NCBI RefSeq assembly: GCF_009380165.1
Contig: NZ_WHUF01000002.1
Coordinates: 930,001 to 994,000 of the forward strand
Reading direction: 5' to 3'
DNA: 64,000 nt
DNA from: Rugamonas rivuli
GTDB lineage: Bacteria; Pseudomonadota; Gammaproteobacteria; Burkholderiales; Burkholderiaceae_D
Part shown: positions 60,335 to 64,000 of the stretch, piece after piece
Position numbering within the stretch: position 1 is the stretch's first letter
Layout: each line of letters opens with the position of its first letter
Translations under genes and position numbers: made by a program
Notes under the pieces: generated by a model
The model's input: the letters and a program-made list of their open reading frames with translations, nothing else
Told to the model about the DNA's origin: nothing
Database searches by the model: none

Positions 60335-60903
60335 TTCGCGCCGGCCATCGCGAGATGGCCCACCAATCCTTCAGGCAGGCCACGCAAGGCGACGCCGATA
60401 GACGCTTCGTCGCCTGCTTGCCACTCGCTCAGCTGCCGGCCATGGCATTTCAGCCAGGCTTCGTGCCGCGTCCAGGCACGTGCGAACTCAGTGGCTTGCT
60501 TGCTGGCGGGCGCCGCGAGCAGCGCGGCGCAAACCTGCGGGCCGAGATAGTCGCGCGCCACGTTGTCCCAGTCCTGGATGTCCTGCACCTTCATCACATC
60601 GACGCCGACCGCTCCATGCAGGTAGATGGCGGCCAGCGCATAGCCCTCGTCGTGGGTGAATGAACAGCCGATGGCGCGCTTGCCGCCAGCCAGCTTGATG
60701 CGCGGCGCTTCGCCGGGCGTGCTGTCGATGTTTATCGCATCGGCGTCGACGCCCAGCACTGCGGCCAGCGCCGCCCGCGTTGCCGAGCGGAGTTGTTCGC
60801 GGGCTTGCGCCCGCTGCGTGCTGGTCGCGACGCCGATGACGAACAGGCCATCCCGCAGCACCGGCACAGGGCCGGGCCAGGCATGGACGGCCAGCTCCAT
60901 CAT
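60331..60903 (-). CDS. 4'-phosphopantetheinyl transferase (Sfp-type)
   Basis: A 190-residue enzyme that moves the phosphopantetheine arm of CoA to a carrier-protein Ser. The Sfp-type signatures are GCSFTHDEGYALAAIY (first motif), GVDVMKVQD (the Mg-binding block, usually GIDIE) and FARAWTRHEAWLKCHG (WTxxEAxxK). It is somewhat shorter than Sfp (about 220-240 residues). The ATG overlaps the end of the NRPS gene by 4 nt (ATGATG at 60903-60898; the second ATG is an equal option). Modification of the NRPS carrier domain is the obvious role. Confidence 0.9.
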   Translation of the reverse strand: MMELAVHAWPGPVPVLRDGLFVIGVATSTQRAQAREQLRSATRAALAAVLGVDADAINIDSTPGEAPRIKLAGGKRAIGCSFTHDEGYALAAIYLHGAVGVDVMKVQDIQDWDNVARDYLGPQVCAALLAAPASKQATEFARAWTRHEAWLKCHGRQLSEWQAGDEASIGVALRGLPEGLVGHLAMAGAN

Positions 60904-63900
60904 CTCGCCGGTGCGGCCGGGCAGCCGGCCCAGTAGCCGTTGGCCGGAATCTGCTCGCCCTTCATCACCAGCGTCAGCGCGCCGAGGCGGGCGTTGTCGC
61001 CGACGACGGCGCTGTACAGCACTGCGCTGCGCGGTCCCATGTAGACGTTCTTGCCGATAGTGACGCGATCGATCTTCATCACGCGATCCTCGAACAGGTG
61101 GGTCTGCGGGCAGGTCAGCGCATTGAGTTCGCTGTGGTCGCCGATATGCACGCAGTCGAATTCCGTGATGTCGGTGGTGTCCAGATACACGCCCTTGCCG
61201 ATGCGCGACCCCAGCATGTTGAATGCCAGCGGCAGCCACGGCGTGCCGCGCAGGTAGCGCATGAAGTTCGGCACGGCGATACCTTCATACAGATTGGTCA
61301 CACCTTCGGACAGCCACACGAACGGCGTCCACATCGGCTCCGACTGTTTGCGATAGCGGCCGATCAGCAGCCACTTGAGCGCCACCACGAAGATGTAGTT
61401 GCCGATGCCGTAGCCCAGGCCCGCCAGCGTCAAATCCCAGGTCACTTCGGCCCAGCGGCCGGCGCCGGCGGCCGGCATCACCGCCAGCACCAGCGTGTAG
61501 CCGACCGCGATCACCAGCGCGTGCGGCGCGACGATGCGGAATGCTTCGATCAGCCCGCGGCCCAGGCGGCGCAAGGGCGACGGGTGGAAGGTCAGGTTCT
61601 CAGGATAGCCGCTGGTCTGCTCACGTGCGGGCAGGTTGATCGGCGGGGAACCAAGCCAGGTATCGCCGCTTTTCATTTGTTCGTTGTCCGGCGCGCGCGA
61701 ATGCACGCCGATCAGCACATGCTCGGGCAGCACCGTGCCGTCCGGGATGTAGGCGCCGTTGCCGACGAAGCTGCGGTGCGAAATCACGGTCGGCTTCATG
61801 ATCATCCAGCCGCCGTCGATCTCCTCGTCGCCCAGCATCACCGCGTCGGCGATGAAGGTTTCGTCGCCCAGGGTCAGCATGTCCGGCACCACGCCCAGCG
61901 CGGTGGAGATCTCAGCATCCTTGCCGACCTTGGCGCCCAGCAGGCGATACCAGTAGGGCGCGAACACCGTCGCGTAAATGCCGTGCAGGACGTTCAGGCT
62001 CGATTCCTGGATCTGGCTGACCAGCCACTTGGCGCAGTAGGTGTTGCTGTGGATGGCCGAGCGGCCCGGCTTTAGGCGCGGCAGCACGCTCCAGCGGATG
62101 CCGGCCGACAGTATCGCCGTCAGCACGATCAGCACCGTGCTGGCGGGGAAGGCCAGCAGGAAGTAGCGCAGCAGCTGGATGCGCACGTCGTCGCCCTGTA
62201 TCCACGGCAGCCAGCCCTGTTCGTCGAACCAGTCGATCAGCACGAAGCTCGGGAACACCGGCATGAAGAACAGCGTGACGATCAGCAGGATGCCGAAGAT
62301 GAAGAACAAGCCTTCGCCCAAACGGCGCGCGGCGCCGACTTGTGGGCGCGGCGGCAGGCGGGTGGTGTCGAAGGCGCCGGTGTCGCGCGCCGGCGAACCG
62401 GCCCAGACACGGCCGGCCGGTACGCGGGCGCCGTCGCCCAGTGCGGACTGGCCTTCCAGGTGGCCCAGCGCTTCGACCTGCGTATTGCCTTCCAAGACGG
62501 CGAAGGAGCTGATGCAGGCGTCATCGCCCAGCGTGATCTGGCCCAGCAGCAGGCGGCCGCGCTGCACGCGGGCGTTCTCGAAATTGACGGCATTGCCGAT
62601 GCTGACGTTGTCGCCGATGCTGAGCAGGTCCGGCGAACGCAGCGTCATCGAGCCGATGATGACGTCCTTGCCCACCTTGGCCCCCAGCGCGCGCAGCCAC
62701 CAGGCGTTGAGCGAGGAGCCGCTCAGCAGATAGGCCGGCGCGGCTTCGACCAGGCGGTCGGCCAGCCACCAGCGGTAGTAGGTGACGCCCCACAGCGGAT
62801 AATCGCCCGCTTTCAGGCGGCCGGCGATCAGCCATTTGCCGGCGATGGCGATGCCGAATTCGCCGATGGTCGCCAGCAGGAACACGCCGACCGAGGCGGC
62901 GATGGCGCGCACCACGGAGTCGCCCGGATCGCCGGTGAAGAAGTGGTAAGTGAAGAACGGCGCCAGCCACTGCGCCATGCGCAGCGCCACCAGCGCCGGC
63001 ATGGCGGCCGCTTGGGCCAGGCCGCAGGTCCAGCGTTTGAGCGTGGAGGGGGGCGTCCAGTCGGCTTCCACTTCGGCCGCTTTGGGCGCGTCGGCCAGCA
63101 CTTGCGCGATCTTGCCGATCTGGCGCTGCTGGTAGATGTCGCGCACGGTGATGTGGGCGAAGCGCGGGTCGGCGCGCAGGGCCGAGGCCAGGCGTGCAGC
63201 AAAGAAGGAGTGGCCGCCAAGGTCGGTGAAGAAGTCGGCCTGGCGCAGCACCGGCTGGCCGGGGAACAGCGCGGCCAGCGCGGCGAACAGCGCTTCCTCG
63301 GCCGGGGTCTCGGGCAGGTCTGAATCTTCGCTGCCGCCGGCCGGCGGAGCGCTCAGCGGCATGGCCTTCAGCGCCTTGCGGTCGATTTTGCCGGAGGTCA
63401 GGCGCGGCATGGCTTCCTGCATTTCGTAGCGGCCCGGGACCATGTACGGCGGCAGCTTGGCGGCCAGGCTGGCGCGCAGCGCCTTGCTGTCCAATTCCAC
63501 GCCCGCTTCCGGCACGATGTAGGCCACCAGCTGGTCGATGCCGTCGTCCTTGCGCAGCAGGACGGCCACGGTGCCCACGCCTTCCTGTTGCGCCAGCACG
63601 GCTTCGATCTCGCCCAGCTCCACGCGGAAGCCGCGTATCTTGACCTGGTCGTCGGCGCGGCCCAGGCACAGCACTTCGCCGTCGGCGTCGATGCGGGCCA
63701 GGTCGCCGGTGCGGTACAGGCGGCCGTCATGCGCGCCGCTGGACCAGGGATTGACCAGGAATTTTTCTTCCGTCAGGTCGGGGCGGCCAAGATAGCCCGC
63801 CGCCAAGCCCGGGCCGGTGATGCACAACTCGCCGATTTCGCCGCGCGGCAGCAGGCGCAAGGCGGGGAGGGCGTTGACGTCGATGACCAGCAGGCCGTAG

Positions 63901-64000
63901 TTGGGCAGCGGCGTGCCGATCGTGACCGGATGGCCGGGCTGCAAACGCGCCAGGCTGGCCGATACCGTCGCTTCGGTCGGACCGTAGGTGTTGAACATCT
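60900..64000 (-). CDS. Pls/PosA-type non-ribosomal peptide synthetase, C-terminal 1032 residues (5' end outside window)
   Basis: The frame is open to the right edge, so the start and the N-terminal part of the adenylation domain are missing. Visible parts are: adenylation core motifs (NTYGPTEATVS, YRTGDLARID, KIRGFRVELGEIE, LTSGKIDRKAL), a carrier domain with DLGGHSFFAARLAS (Ser for phosphopantetheine), and then about 700 residues with several membrane helices and two or more left-handed beta-helix (hexapeptide) segments, such as LLSIGDNVSIGNAVNF and MLTLGDETFIADAVML. This terminal region defines the Pls/PosA family, which includes epsilon-poly-lysine synthetase. The product here is unknown. 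The PPTase gene overlaps its 3' end. Confidence 0.9.
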   Translation of the reverse strand, partial: MFNTYGPTEATVSASLARLQPGHPVTIGTPLPNYGLLVIDVNALPALRLLPRGEIGELCITGPGLAAGYLGRPDLTEEKFLVNPWSSGAHDGRLYRTGDLARIDADGEVLCLGRADDQVKIRGFRVELGEIEAVLAQQEGVGTVAVLLRKDDGIDQLVAYIVPEAGVELDSKALRASLAAKLPPYMVPGRYEMQEAMPRLTSGKIDRKALKAMPLSAPPAGGSEDSDLPETPAEEALFAALAALFPGQPVLRQADFFTDLGGHSFFAARLASALRADPRFAHITVRDIYQQRQIGKIAQVLADAPKAAEVEADWTPPSTLKRWTCGLAQAAAMPALVALRMAQWLAPFFTYHFFTGDPGDSVVRAIAASVGVFLLATIGEFGIAIAGKWLIAGRLKAGDYPLWGVTYYRWWLADRLVEAAPAYLLSGSSLNAWWLRALGAKVGKDVIIGSMTLRSPDLLSIGDNVSIGNAVNFENARVQRGRLLLGQITLGDDACISSFAVLEGNTQVEALGHLEGQSALGDGARVPAGRVWAGSPARDTGAFDTTRLPPRPQVGAARRLGEGLFFIFGILLIVTLFFMPVFPSFVLIDWFDEQGWLPWIQGDDVRIQLLRYFLLAFPASTVLIVLTAILSAGIRWSVLPRLKPGRSAIHSNTYCAKWLVSQIQESSLNVLHGIYATVFAPYWYRLLGAKVGKDAEISTALGVVPDMLTLGDETFIADAVMLGDEEIDGGWMIMKPTVISHRSFVGNGAYIPDGTVLPEHVLIGVHSRAPDNEQMKSGDTWLGSPPINLPAREQTSGYPENLTFHPSPLRRLGRGLIEAFRIVAPHALVIAVGYTLVLAVMPAAGAGRWAEVTWDLTLAGLGYGIGNYIFVVALKWLLIGRYRKQSEPMWTPFVWLSEGVTNLYEGIAVPNFMRYLRGTPWLPLAFNMLGSRIGKGVYLDTTDITEFDCVHIGDHSELNALTCPQTHLFEDRVMKIDRVTIGKNVYMGPRSAVLYSAVVGDNARLGALTLVMKGEQIPANGYWAGCPAAPAR

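Noticed and set aside
1..64000. tRNA, rRNA, riboswitch, CRISPR array, prophage or integrative element
   Set aside because: No cloverleaf, rRNA core sequence, regular spaced repeat, integrase, phage gene or attachment-site duplication was noticed by eye. A covariance-model scan would be needed to exclude small RNAs.

Overview
The window is about 64 kb of dense, GC-rich bacterial chromosome. Codon use, four TonB-dependent receptors (TBDRs), a PEP-CTERM protein, a rhombosortase with its GlyGly-CTERM target, orphan NarL-type regulators and the family mix point to a betaproteobacterium of the Oxalobacteraceae (Massilia / Duganella / Janthinobacterium group). This placement is inference from gene content. 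I saw no rRNA, tRNA, CRISPR array, transposase or phage gene. No stretch above about 190 bp lacks a gene.

Left part (1-8.1 kb): the end of an esterase, an isochorismatase-type hydrolase, a 39-bp-arm hairpin, a secreted metallo-beta-lactamase-fold (MBL) enzyme, a small conserved protein, a Crp/Fnr regulator, then a tight three-gene unit of TBDR, membrane desaturase and PhnD-like binding protein. 8.2-14.9 kb: a chemoreceptor with a C-terminal docking peptide, then a reverse-strand operon of M1 peptidase, DUF6702 protein and TBDR. 15-25.3 kb: type B carboxylesterase; a two-gene island of lower G+C that looks like a toxin-antitoxin pair with an ADP-ribosyltransferase-like second gene; MocR regulator; PEP-CTERM protein; alkaline-phosphatase-superfamily enzyme; XRE-cupin/GNAT pair; sedolisin protease; EF-hand protein.

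Middle (25.3-45.6 kb): an RND efflux operon ending in a diguanylate cyclase; methyltransferase; small secreted protein; NnrU protein; operon of TBDR, serine hydrolase and MaoC-like protein; rhombotarget lipoprotein plus rhombosortase; a redox pair (AhpD-like and thioredoxin-like) under a MarR regulator whose probable operator occurs at both promoters; a TBDR preceded by a DUF2946-like protein.

Right part (45.6-64 kb): an atypical NarL-type regulator, a small membrane protein, two canonical orphan NarL-type regulators around a XapX-amidohydrolase-DoxX-DUF1275 operon, a second MBL enzyme with a divergent LysR gene, a TPR membrane protein, dadA with a YdeI-like gene, a methyltransferase, an FAD monooxygenase, a class A beta-lactamase, an unrecognised protein, and a Pls/PosA-type non-ribosomal peptide synthetase whose 3' end overlaps its likely phosphopantetheinyl transferase.

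Themes are outer-membrane uptake coupled to dedicated enzymes, C-terminal protein sorting, and very tight tail-to-tail gene packing. The best candidates for something new are the ADP-ribosyltransferase pair (16.6-17.5 kb), the TBDR-desaturase-PhnD unit (4.1-8.1 kb) and the NRPS/PPTase locus at the right end.
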